A stretch of DNA of 64,000 nt from a virus, in the IMG/VR virus record IMGVR_UViG_3300032322_001011, positions 1-64,000 of that record; one strand, written 5' to 3'. The position numbers and the translations under genes were made by a program. Under the pieces are notes generated by a model that made no database searches, was not told where the DNA came from, and worked only from the letters and a program-made list of their open reading frames with translations. Shown one piece after another: positions 6,684 through 14,009 of the stretch; position 1 is the stretch's first letter, and each line of letters starts with the position of its first letter.

Positions 6684-7066
6684 TGGCTGCACACAAGAAC
6701 CTAAATGAATACCAATTCCGTTACCGACCCACTGGGGCTGTAAAAGACGAAGATGAAGAGTATTTTACTAGGCAAGGTAAAGAGGTTCCAACGGTGTATG
6801 ACCATAAGGTGACGGTAGTACACAAGCCAACAAAGGCTTTGGTTGGAGAAATGACATGGCCTAACGAGGGACCACTATACGGTATTGCAGTTGACGAGGA
6901 CCACGGGCGAAAAGGTATCGCTACCAACATGGTATTACATGCACAACGGGTATCTAGAGCATCTAAAGGTGCAATACCCCCACCTGAACGTGCTACCAAT
7001 GAAACAGAAGATGGTGAAGCGTGGGCTGACGCAATGGAAAGCAAAAGAATACCTGGTTGGTACTAA
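6683..7066 (+). CDS. GNAT-like acetyltransferase with N-terminal tag
   Basis: 127 aa beginning MAAHKNLNEYQF. 'LYGIAVDEDHGRKGIATNMVLHA' (~70-90) is GNAT motif A (G-R-K-G-I-A). Third GNAT in a row; the three are not close copies outside the tag and motif A. Last gene of the plus-strand operon. Confidence 0.6.
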   Translation: MAAHKNLNEYQFRYRPTGAVKDEDEEYFTRQGKEVPTVYDHKVTVVHKPTKALVGEMTWPNEGPLYGIAVDEDHGRKGIATNMVLHAQRVSRASKGAIPPPERATNETEDGEAWADAMESKRIPGWY

Positions 7067-7113
7067 ATTTAGAGCGAAATTTAGGTCTACTTAGGGCGAA
7101 AATGGGTGTGTAC

Positions 7114-7130
7114 CCCCAATTTTTTTGGGG
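7114..7130 (+). terminator. Possible terminator hairpin after the plus-strand operon
   Basis: CCCCAA, five T, TTGGGG; 6-bp stem, 48 bases after the last GNAT stop. The U-run lies in the loop and none follows, so it may be weak. Confidence 0.35.
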
Positions 7131-7218
7131 TGGGTCTATCTAGTGGGTGGGTGCTTATTGGCTAGTGGCCCCTCGCCCCCCTCTCAACCCTCACTTGAGA
7201 CTTAAGGGTGGGGGGTAT

Positions 7219-7239
7219 CCCTCTACCTCTACTAGAGGG
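7219..7239. other. Hairpin with loop CCTCTAC (copy 1)
   Basis: CCCTCTA - CCTCTAC - TAGAGGG, a perfect 7-bp stem with a 7-base loop. The same loop recurs 38 bases further on with a changed stem. Confidence 0.6.
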
Positions 7240-7256
7240 TTAGACATACAGCCATA

Positions 7257-7277
7257 CTCTATACCTCTACTATAGGG
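7257..7277. other. Hairpin with loop CCTCTAC (copy 2)
   Basis: CTCTATA - CCTCTAC - TATAGGG, 7-bp stem with one G-T wobble. The loop is identical to copy 1. Two paired stem positions are changed on both sides. Confidence 0.6.
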
Positions 7278-7428
7278 ATATACAGTATGCTGCCGAAGTG
7301 GTTTAGGGTTAGGGCAAACCCATATGGGCATTGGGTTTGGGCGTAGTTGAGGGTTTGTATTGCCCTGCACACTGGCTCATGGCATATCGATACCCCAGAG
7401 TGCCGCATTGCTCGAGTGATTACAGGCT

Positions 7429-7448
7429 CTAGGAGCGTCTAGGAGCGT
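7429..7448. repeat. Tandem 10-bp direct repeat
   Basis: CTAGGAGCGT twice without spacer, flanked on both sides (7385-7396 and 7458-7469) by similar 'atcgat-cccc' strings. Confidence 0.6.
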
Positions 7449-8009
7449 TTACCCACGTATCGATCCCCATCCAGCGTCTACCACGCTCTACGGGGCTTAC
7501 AGGGGCTTCTCCTGCCCTGCATTTGGGTCTATGGAATGGGCATGAATCGGTATCGGGGACTAGGGGGAGATTTACCCTCACTTCTCCACGTGGACTCATT
7601 GGTATTGGCTCACCAGACACGCTGTAATCGCTTCTCACGCCGCTTCTGGGATCACTCGGTGATCGGTGGCTCTACACACTCCAGAGTGCTCTACGTGCTT
7701 CCCTTCTCTTCCCTCTGGGTGAGTGATGAGTGAATACATCGGGCGATTTGCAGGCCACCAAAAAGACCCCAGTTTCATTGGGCAATTTGTAGTGCTGCTT
7801 TACTCCCAATTTCAGCTCGGAATGGCAATGCCGGCACAGTGCCGTTCTCAATCAATCCCAATTTCATTGATGAATTGCCTGCACCCAACACCCATAACCA
7901 CCTGGCTTCTCCTCTTAGATCGCTTCTCAATGCGTGGTTTTCTCAGTGAATGGTGGGTTTTTGGGTCTTTGGGCGAAAAGCAGCGTTCTGCACGTTTCGC
8001 ACGTGGGCA

Positions 8010-8043
8010 TAAAAAAATCCCCCAGCATTTCTGCTGAGGGATT
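8010..8043 (-). terminator. Rho-independent terminator (GAAA-loop family, copy 1)
   Basis: Minus-strand stem of 12 bp with one mismatch, GAAA loop, followed by six U. It lies just downstream of the gene ending at 8071. Core CAGCA-GAAA-TGCTG. Confidence 0.75.
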
Positions 8044-8070
8044 CTCTTCAGGGGGTCTGATTGATCTGGA

Positions 8071-8262
8071 CTACTTGGTGATCTTCTCCGCATCTGCCGA
8101 ATCTGCTTCCATCCACATATCGAACCCGTGATGATCCAGAAGCAGGGCTTTGGCATTGTCAATCGCTTGATCTTCAGTCTCGGCGGACAGGTGCATACTC
8201 AGCGAGAAGTAGTCCCCGTGAAATTGCACCTTCCACATCGTTTCTTTACGAGCGAGCCTCAC
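8071..8262 (-). CDS. Small hypothetical protein
   Basis: 63 aa from a GTG that overlaps the upstream TGA (GTGA). An internal ATG at 8238 would give MWKVQFHGDY and 55 aa. The pattern V-x-F-H...LSAETEDQAIDNAKALLLDHHGFDMW resembles small actinophage proteins of unknown role. Last gene of its operon, followed by a strong terminator. Confidence 0.55.
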   Translation of the reverse strand: MRLARKETMWKVQFHGDYFSLSMHLSAETEDQAIDNAKALLLDHHGFDMWMEADSADAEKITK

Positions 8263-8618
8263 TTGGATTCCTTTGCGATGTTCTCAGCGATCCAGTCACG
8301 CTTCAGCACTGCTTTGGCGAGATCATTCATCACTCCACGTAGCCCCATGTACTTCCACCACTCGTGCGGATTCTGGGTGAGCAATTCACGCTTGTCATCT
8401 CGGATCATTGTGTCCATCGCATCGTGCCACTGACGTAGTGCATTCCAAGCGGATTGAATCTCCATGTCTTCAATCGCTTCAATAGTGCCGCATTCACTGC
8501 AGATTTCGGTGGTGTTGTCACGGCGTGAGATTGCTCCTGCATACTCACCAGCGTGTTCTCGGTTTGGAATTGGCTCGCCACAGCGAGGGCAATCCTTGAT
8601 TTGATTCTGAACTGACAT
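8259..8618 (-). CDS. Zinc-ribbon phage protein
   Basis: 119 aa. CPRCG at ~10-14, then 'EYAGAISRRDNTTEICSECGTIEA' with the second CxxC. I recognise this as a conserved phage zinc-ribbon layout (…SRxDNxTxICSxCG…). The C-terminal part is helical (WHDAMDTMI...). It has its own promoter and a Shine-Dalgarno GGAAGG. Probably nucleic-acid binding. Confidence 0.6.
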   Translation of the reverse strand: MSVQNQIKDCPRCGEPIPNREHAGEYAGAISRRDNTTEICSECGTIEAIEDMEIQSAWNALRQWHDAMDTMIRDDKRELLTQNPHEWWKYMGLRGVMNDLAKAVLKRDWIAENIAKESK

Positions 8619-8669
8619 GGGTATTCCTTCCGTGTTGGGTTGATGCTGATCAAGCGACCAGCACCGCTC

Positions 8670-8698
8670 AATCTACGGCAAGGGTGTGCGAAGTGCAA
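8670..8698 (-). promoter_or_regulatory. Promoter TTGCAC-17-TAGATT
   Basis: -35 at 8693-8698, -10 at 8670-8675, spacer 17. It stands about 50 bases upstream of the ATG at 8618. The same TTGC -35 and 17-base spacer are seen at 18.1 and 19.3 kb. Confidence 0.5.
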
Positions 8699-8715
8699 TG
8701 ACCAATTTTGGGCAT

Positions 8716-8742
8716 GAAAAAACCCCAGCATTTCTGCTGGGG
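8716..8742 (-). terminator. Rho-independent terminator (GAAA-loop family, copy 2)
   Basis: Perfect 8-bp stem CCCCAGCA / TGCTGGGG with GAAA loop on the minus strand, then six U. Downstream of the DUF6011 gene. Confidence 0.8.
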
Positions 8743-8771
8743 CTTGATCACTTCTCTGGGGTGGCCTGAGA

Positions 8772-9596
8772 TCAACCGAGGTTCTTGGCACACTCGCTTC
8801 CCACTCCACGTGCTCGTGATGCATCATCGGTGAGTGTGCGATTGCAGATGTAACAACGTGACAGATTCTGGGCGAATTGCATTTGAGCCGCTTCCCACTC
8901 ATCCCACGACATTGCAGTGACCGTATCGATCACTCGCTTTGCTTCGGTCATTGACATCACTGGCGAATTGCTCACGAGATCAGCACCAACTGCTCCACCG
9001 ATTACACGCTTCAGTGTGTGAATCGCTCCTGCTTTACGCCTGCTCAACACGATGCCGTAGAAATCAAGATCATTGTTGCCAGTGTGCGAAGGCAATGCGA
9101 AGTATGCATCAGTGTCCATCTCTGAGCACTTCTGTGCAATGAACTCTTCAATTTGCTTCGCAAGAATTGATGCTGGTTTCGCTGGCTCAATGCATTCACC
9201 TTTGCAATGCCACGTAGACCAACCACTACGACTCAACACGGCAAGTCCAGAGTTGTAAGCGACATCGTGACCGCACAATTCGCATGGCTTTGCATACCTG
9301 TTTGCGATGATGCGTGTCATTCCCGTGATGCCTGCACCAACGATGTGTGAGCAGTCATGTGAGAAGGTCACTTCACCTTGCGATGCAGTGGTCACTTCAT
9401 CGGCTGGTTTTTCCTTCAACGTGCTGATCATCTGGCTGGCTCGTGACTTGGTGATGTTGCCGCTTTTCTCGGTGAGGTATGCACGTGCAGATTCAACATT
9501 TCGCTCAATGCCAAATATCGATGCACGTTCAACCATGAGTGACAGCAGGAACTTCATCTGGGCTTCTGTAATTGGTTCTTCAGTGTTGGTATTCAT
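8772..9596 (-). CDS. DUF6011-type zinc-binding protein
   Basis: 274 aa. N-terminal helical part 'ITEAQMKFLLSLMVERA...ITKSRASQMISTLKE' (phage 'search' domain type), a middle C-x2-C site (CELCGHD), and at the C-terminus 'CYICNRTLTDDASRARGVGSECAKNLG', the hallmark of DUF6011 (C-x2-C-x-R-x-L-T-D-x-x-S-x-x-x-G-x-G-x-x-C). Common in actinophages and their hosts; probably binds nucleic acid. It precedes its own terminator. Confidence 0.7.
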   Translation of the reverse strand: MNTNTEEPITEAQMKFLLSLMVERASIFGIERNVESARAYLTEKSGNITKSRASQMISTLKEKPADEVTTASQGEVTFSHDCSHIVGAGITGMTRIIANRYAKPCELCGHDVAYNSGLAVLSRSGWSTWHCKGECIEPAKPASILAKQIEEFIAQKCSEMDTDAYFALPSHTGNNDLDFYGIVLSRRKAGAIHTLKRVIGGAVGADLVSNSPVMSMTEAKRVIDTVTAMSWDEWEAAQMQFAQNLSRCYICNRTLTDDASRARGVGSECAKNLG

Positions 9597-9639
9597 GTCG
9601 TGATCTCCTAATCACTTGGGGTTTGGGTTACTGGTCACT

Positions 9640-11124
9640 CTACAGCCCGTACTGGCGAAGTACAGCCATTGCGATTGACTGAGCGTCATCGTTCACGAGT
9701 TCAACGGTCTTCCCGTCTAGCACCGACTCCACGACTCGGTTCTTATGCTCAATCAATGCATAGATTCGCTCATCAATCGTGGTCGCTCCATCAATGCCAG
9801 CGAGCATGATCGTGCTCACTGTTTCTCTGGTCTGACCGTTACGGCTCACACGTGCTTCCAGTTGTGTGAGATCAGTTGATGACCAAGGCAATTCAGCACT
9901 GATGTGAATACGGCCTGACGTGAGTGTCAGACCCACAGATGCGGCAACCACGTTGCCCACGAGTACACGTGCTTCACCACTTTGGAATGCATCAACTGAT
10001 TTCATTTTTTCGACATCGCTCATTCCACCAGCAATGCGAACTGGTGATGAGTCAGCGAATGCAGTCATGTATGCATTCATCACGTCAGTGTGTGACGTGC
10101 TGATGAACACCTGCTCGCCTGCTTCAATGAGTTCACGTGCATACGTGGTGACTGCATCAATTTTTCCACGACCAACTATTGCTCGTAGTTCGTTCAAGCG
10201 AATCAATGCTTCTGCTTTCCACACGTTCTCTGCTTTTTTCTCACCTTTGGTGATCTTGATCCACTCGTAGAGATTGTCCTCTGCTCGCTCGTATTGCTTT
10301 GCACGTGCAGAGTCCATCTCAACAGCGAGAACTGTTCTGCCGTGATTCGGCAACGTGAGCACCTCATCACGCCTCATTCGGAGCATGAATGAATCGCACA
10401 GCACTTGATTGAGTTCCTTCAAGTTCTGTGATCCACGTGTACCGAAATCATCGATACGTGGTGCGTAACGTGCCAAGAATCCACGCTCACCTTGTGGGAA
10501 TGTTGATTGACGATCAAGCATTCTGATGATCGGAATGAGATCAGTCGGGCGAGCAATAAGCGGCGTTCCCGACATTGCAATGCGAATACCAGACATCGGA
10601 ATGCTCGTGGCAAGGCGAAGAATTGCAGTGGAGCGTTGTGCTCGCTTGTCCTTGATTCTCTGGCATTCATCAACAATTATTCCGTTGATGTTTCCGATGA
10701 GAAGCGGCAACCAGCCCTTCACCTGTGTGTCACCACACAGCAATACATCGGCTTGTGGCAACTGCAATTTCATCTTCACTGGCATTGTTCCTTCAAGCGT
10801 TTGCACGTTCAACGATGGAGCGAAACGTGCGAACTCACGTGCGAATTGCAATCGCATTGATGGTGGACACACAACCAGAATTGGACTCATGCCTGCATCA
10901 ACTGCTGACAAGCAAATTGAAATTGCAGTTGCGGTCTTACCAGTTCCCATGTCAAGTGCCAACAATGCAGTGTTGCGATTGTCTTTGCGATTGATCACAA
11001 ACTCAACTGCTTTCACTTGGTGATCCATCAATGGAATTGCAGTTGGGATATATCGATACTGAACAGGCTCAACTTCGTTGAACAGATTCAGAATTGCTGA
11101 GTTGGATTGGGCTTGTGTGATCAT
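9640..11124 (-). CDS. SNF2/DEAD-like helicase (copy 1 of 2)
   Basis: 494 aa from ATG at 11124 (MITQAQSNS), which has AAAGGAG upstream; the open frame continues to 11190 but without a better start. Walker A DMGTGKT 58-64, motif II VDECQ 151-155, motif III MSGTPL 184-189, motif VI 'RVSRNGQT' near the C-terminus. SF2 ATPase that remodels or translocates on dsDNA. A second, distinct SNF2 gene is at 40271. Confidence 0.85.
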   Translation of the reverse strand: MITQAQSNSAILNLFNEVEPVQYRYIPTAIPLMDHQVKAVEFVINRKDNRNTALLALDMGTGKTATAISICLSAVDAGMSPILVVCPPSMRLQFAREFARFAPSLNVQTLEGTMPVKMKLQLPQADVLLCGDTQVKGWLPLLIGNINGIIVDECQRIKDKRAQRSTAILRLATSIPMSGIRIAMSGTPLIARPTDLIPIIRMLDRQSTFPQGERGFLARYAPRIDDFGTRGSQNLKELNQVLCDSFMLRMRRDEVLTLPNHGRTVLAVEMDSARAKQYERAEDNLYEWIKITKGEKKAENVWKAEALIRLNELRAIVGRGKIDAVTTYARELIEAGEQVFISTSHTDVMNAYMTAFADSSPVRIAGGMSDVEKMKSVDAFQSGEARVLVGNVVAASVGLTLTSGRIHISAELPWSSTDLTQLEARVSRNGQTRETVSTIMLAGIDGATTIDERIYALIEHKNRVVESVLDGKTVELVNDDAQSIAMAVLRQYGL

Positions 11125-11192
11125 GATTGTCTCCTTTGTTGGGTTCTGGCATCTTAGCCACGTCAATGCCCAATTCCACTGATGGTTCAATG

Positions 11193-11258
11193 CAAAAAAA
11201 ACGTGGGGCTGGAGTCCTGCAATGTGGGGGACATTACAGACTTTTCCAGCCCCACGTT
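11193..11258 (-). terminator. Long terminator hairpin with an inner inverted repeat
   Basis: 14-bp perfect stem (11200-11213 with 11245-11258) followed on the minus strand by eight U. The 31-base loop can itself pair through the octamers TGCAATGT and ACATTACA. Terminates the DUF932 gene. Confidence 0.75.
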
Positions 11259-11280
11259 CAGTGAGGTGAACCAGATGCGG

Positions 11281-12339
11281 CTACGCCGTGATCAGTTCAA
11301 GTTTCTGCATCACCAACTTGTCGTAGTCCGACTGCTGATTGGTGAGCAACTTGGTGTAGTTGCGGTTGTAGCGGTTCTTATCAGAGCCACTGAAGTGCTG
11401 GTGGAATGTGGTGGTGGCCTGAACAACACCAAGTGCTGTGTTCTTCCAAGGCGTTACTCGTGGGTCTGTTCGCCACAAACCATTGAGCAAGTCACGCTTT
11501 GGATTCTGCTTGCCAGCCGAACGTGTGTCCTGTGCATCAATCGTCTGGGTGATTGTCTTGCCACTTGGATCAACAAACGTCACTTCCTGCATTGAGATTG
11601 GGAACAAGTCCTTCACCAGCGCATCAAACTGATCGTCAGTCACCTTCCATGCGGTCAAGCGATCCAGTTCACGCATCATTTCATCGCCCATTGTGTAAAC
11701 GATTTCAAGTGCTTGGCGGATTGATTCCAAGCCCTGCACCTGATCGCCCTTGTGACGAATCCTCACGGTGTTGCTGTTCTCTGCCATTGCAATCGTGAGC
11801 GTGTTATCGCACACAACAGCCTGTGCAACTCGCTTGAAGTTCATTGACGTGTATCCGTCATGTGACGTTGTTCCGATCAATGTTGGGCGAATTGCGAACC
11901 CGTCTTGTGTGGTCAAGTTCTCTGGCACTGAGATTTGCACCCAAGCCTTTGCACCCTTCTGGAGCAGTCCTGCTGAGTCAATTCCCAAGTCTTTGGAATC
12001 AAGAATGTTTGACAGGTTGTCCAACAGTGCGGCATCAAACTGGTGAATCTTGTATCGATCAGACACAACACCGAACACATCGCCAGTGACGCTGTGTGTA
12101 ACTGCTTGTTTGCCTTCAATGATCTTGAATGAACCATCTGCGTTTTGTGCGTACACAGGCTTGCTCACTGCTTCAAAGTTGAAGAGTCTGCGCTTGACAT
12201 CCTCTACAGGAACGAATCCGTCATAGTGGTTTGACTCATCGCCTTGCTCTTCTGCTCGCCAGTGCCAAGCCTTGCCACGCTTGAGGGCATTCCCAATAAG
12301 GGTCATGCGGTTCAACCAACCGCTTGTTTCTGCTGACAT
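11281..12339 (-). CDS. DUF932 / phage-plasmid-like protein (TIGR03299 type)
   Basis: 352 aa. 'VVSDRYKIHQFDAALLDNL' near residue 90, 'TSHDGYTSMNFKRVAQAVVCDNTL' near 160-185 and the C-terminal 'WKNTALGVVQATTTFHQHF' match the DUF932 family (phage/plasmid-like protein). The family often sits next to helicases and DNA-metabolism genes; molecular role unknown. Own 5' region with an inverted repeat, own terminator. Confidence 0.8.
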   Translation of the reverse strand: MSAETSGWLNRMTLIGNALKRGKAWHWRAEEQGDESNHYDGFVPVEDVKRRLFNFEAVSKPVYAQNADGSFKIIEGKQAVTHSVTGDVFGVVSDRYKIHQFDAALLDNLSNILDSKDLGIDSAGLLQKGAKAWVQISVPENLTTQDGFAIRPTLIGTTSHDGYTSMNFKRVAQAVVCDNTLTIAMAENSNTVRIRHKGDQVQGLESIRQALEIVYTMGDEMMRELDRLTAWKVTDDQFDALVKDLFPISMQEVTFVDPSGKTITQTIDAQDTRSAGKQNPKRDLLNGLWRTDPRVTPWKNTALGVVQATTTFHQHFSGSDKNRYNRNYTKLLTNQQSDYDKLVMQKLELITA

Positions 12340-12399
12340 GATATTGCTTCTTTCTCCGCACGTTGGCGGTGTTTGGGTTTAGGACATAGATTCAATCAG

Positions 12400-12431
12400 A
12401 CGTGGGACTATAAAGCAACCTGCTCCCACGT
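12400..12431. promoter_or_regulatory. Inverted repeat ACGTGGGA...TCCCACGT upstream of the DUF932 gene
   Basis: Eight-bp arms (12400-12407, 12424-12431), 16-base centre. On the minus strand TATAGT at 12407-12412 overlaps one arm, fitting an operator over a -10. On the plus strand the element is followed by a T-run and could also act as a terminator. Confidence 0.4.
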
Positions 12432-12479
12432 TATTTTTTCAGCCTTATTTCGTAAGGGCGTGAGGGTGGCCGCATAAAT

Positions 12480-12508
12480 GAAAAAGCACCAGCATTTCTG
12501 CTGGTGCT
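12480..12508 (-). terminator. Rho-independent terminator (GAAA-loop family, copy 3)
   Basis: Perfect 10-bp stem AGCACCAGCA / TGCTGGTGCT with GAAA loop on the minus strand, then five U. Downstream of the gene ending at 12580. Confidence 0.8.
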
Positions 12509-12579
12509 CTCCATTCCCTGATTGGGGCGGATCGTCTGATCATTGCGGAGGCTTTGATCAAACTCCCAATCAGAAACCC

Positions 12580-12903
12580 TTATCGATTTTGGTACGTGGG
12601 CAAAGCATCTTCCAACGTGCGCTCGTACTCACCATTCCCTGCCGAGAATCCTTCTGGGCGAGCAATGACTGTCCACACAACGAATGGTGTGTAGTTGTTG
12701 TCTGGAAGAAAGCACAACGCTTTCCATGATGCGTACGTTTCACCAACAACACGTTCTCCTCGCCTTTCGCATTCAATGACAACTCCACCAGTTGTACCGA
12801 TGATGTCACCACGCTTCAGCACGTTGTACGTGTTGTCACGTGGTGGTGGTGTGTCCATGATTTGATCAACAAGCACTTTGAATGCTTGAAATTGACTGTC
12901 CAT
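12580..12903 (-). CDS. Hypothetical protein
   Basis: 107 aa from ATG at 12903 (MDSQFQAFKVL) with GAAGGAG in front; the longer frame upstream lacks support. Contains 'NVLKRGDIIGTTGGVVIECER' and 'KALCFLPDNNYTPFVVWTV', beta-rich. No family recognised. A GGGGACATTGCA box lies about 47-58 bases upstream. Confidence 0.55.
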   Translation of the reverse strand: MDSQFQAFKVLVDQIMDTPPPRDNTYNVLKRGDIIGTTGGVVIECERRGERVVGETYASWKALCFLPDNNYTPFVVWTVIARPEGFSAGNGEYERTLEDALPTYQNR

Positions 12904-12962
12904 TTTTGCTCCTTCGTTAGGTTTGGGGTAGTCAGGATATCTGCTGGTTGGGGACATTGCAA

Positions 12963-13034
12963 CTATTCCCACAGAAGATAAATAATCAATGCTGTGTAGA
13001 AGATGCACCAGCCCACTGTGGAGTAATTGATCAT
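12963..13034 (-). CDS. Micro-membrane protein (23 aa)
   Basis: ATG at 13034 overlaps the upstream TGA (ATGA). Reads MINYSTVGWCIFYTALIIYL and ends LWE: one hydrophobic helix and no charged segment until the end. The coupling suggests it is translated. Function unknown. Confidence 0.4.
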   Translation of the reverse strand: MINYSTVGWCIFYTALIIYLLWE

Positions 13035-13600
13035 CTCCATCCCTTGTCACGGTAGTAAAGCGGCGTGTTTGCATCCCACAGTTCCTTCAGCGTTTTCTGT
13101 GAGTTCTGATATCTGATTGATTGTTGTCGGACTGTGTTGAAGACCATGTGTGCAAACGCTGGTGATTCAAGCAAAGACATTACGATGTTTCTGAAGTTCT
13201 CAGGCTCAAGCATTTCAACTTGTGCTTCAAGCGCATCAATTCTGTTGCAAATGTTGTTCAACCATTCAGGTGCATCTTCAACTTCTTCATCTTGTGATGA
13301 TGAATCCTGATATCGAAATGCGTTGCCAATTTCTAAACGCTGAGAATACGTTTTGTCTGAGTCCAGTGTAAAAAACAAAATGTCATCGTTATCAACGTAC
13401 CCACGAATATTTCCGCATTTCGGAATGCGAATCAATGTGGTGTCATCGTCAGAATCGTCATCCAGCACATATGCACCTTCCAACATTTCTGCTGGTAGCC
13501 ATTGTGTCTCTTCACCAACAATGACTCTTATGCGACTTTTGACGTACAAGCGTTGGTGTGGGCGGTAACTGTCTGCGACATTCCAATCTTTTTCGCTCAT
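13031..13600 (-). CDS. Hypothetical protein
   Basis: 189 aa, start ATG at 13600 (MSEKDWNVADSY), one base after the upstream stop. N-terminal half beta-rich (RLYVKSRIRVIVGEE...), central acidic stretch (LDDDSDDDTT), C-terminal half helical (ICNRIDALEAQVEMLEPENF). No family recognised. Confidence 0.6.
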   Translation of the reverse strand: MSEKDWNVADSYRPHQRLYVKSRIRVIVGEETQWLPAEMLEGAYVLDDDSDDDTTLIRIPKCGNIRGYVDNDDILFFTLDSDKTYSQRLEIGNAFRYQDSSSQDEEVEDAPEWLNNICNRIDALEAQVEMLEPENFRNIVMSLLESPAFAHMVFNTVRQQSIRYQNSQKTLKELWDANTPLYYRDKGWR

Positions 13601-13601
13601 G

Positions 13602-14006
13602 TCACTCACCATCCTCATCGCACTCGCACTCTTCCATTGTCTCGCCGCATTCCATGCATTCTTCTTCATCCATGTCTGGGAAATCTGAGAAATAGATTGT
13701 CACTGAAGCAACACGCCCGTCTTCAATCGTTGCGTAAACAGGGTACGTTCCATCTCCCCATCCCGATGAAGTTGCAACTCCTAATCCAACTTGCCCACCT
13801 TGTGCTGGCTTGTTGATTGTGACATCGCACGTTGATGAATAACTGAACTTTGTTCCGTGACGGTTACCTACCCACTCTTGCCAGTTGTAATCATCGCTAT
13901 CGAAATCTTTGATGTAGCAAGGATCAACGAGCATTATCTGGCCTGAATCAACAGGACACTCTCCGATCTTGACTGTTCCGTTTTGGATTCTCTCTTGTGT
14001 TTTCAC
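13602..14006 (-). CDS. Conserved phage protein, 'VDSGQIMLVDPCYI' type
   Basis: 134 aa. 'CPVDSGQIMLVDPCYIKD' (~17-34), 'SGWGDGTYPVYATIEDGRVASVTIYF' (~80-106) and a Cys/Glu-rich end (ECMECGETMEECECDEDGE). The first two blocks recur in phage and bacterial small proteins of unknown role; the Cys-rich tail may bind a metal. Confidence 0.6.
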   Translation of the reverse strand: MKTQERIQNGTVKIGECPVDSGQIMLVDPCYIKDFDSDDYNWQEWVGNRHGTKFSYSSTCDVTINKPAQGGQVGLGVATSSGWGDGTYPVYATIEDGRVASVTIYFSDFPDMDEEECMECGETMEECECDEDGE

Positions 14007-14009
14007 TGC

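Larger units (their letters stand above)
7067..8009. other. About 0.95 kb non-coding, GC-richer, hairpin-rich region
   Basis: It lies between the ends of two converging operons. Short open frames exist on both strands but none has a start signal or protein-like composition. It contains an A/T-loop hairpin, twin hairpins with the same loop, a tandem 10-bp repeat, a GATCAC-TCG-GTGATC hairpin and recurring 'cgcttctc' and 'cccaatttca' strings. No tRNA fold was found by eye. It could be a structured untranslated RNA, a replication or packaging region, or decayed sequence. Confidence 0.5.

Noticed and set aside
7067-8009. tRNA or ORF inside the long non-coding region
   Set aside because: No acceptor stem with T-arm consensus could be closed on either strand. 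The open frames there (up to ~100 codons) are GC-skewed, lack ribosome sites and give no protein-like composition.
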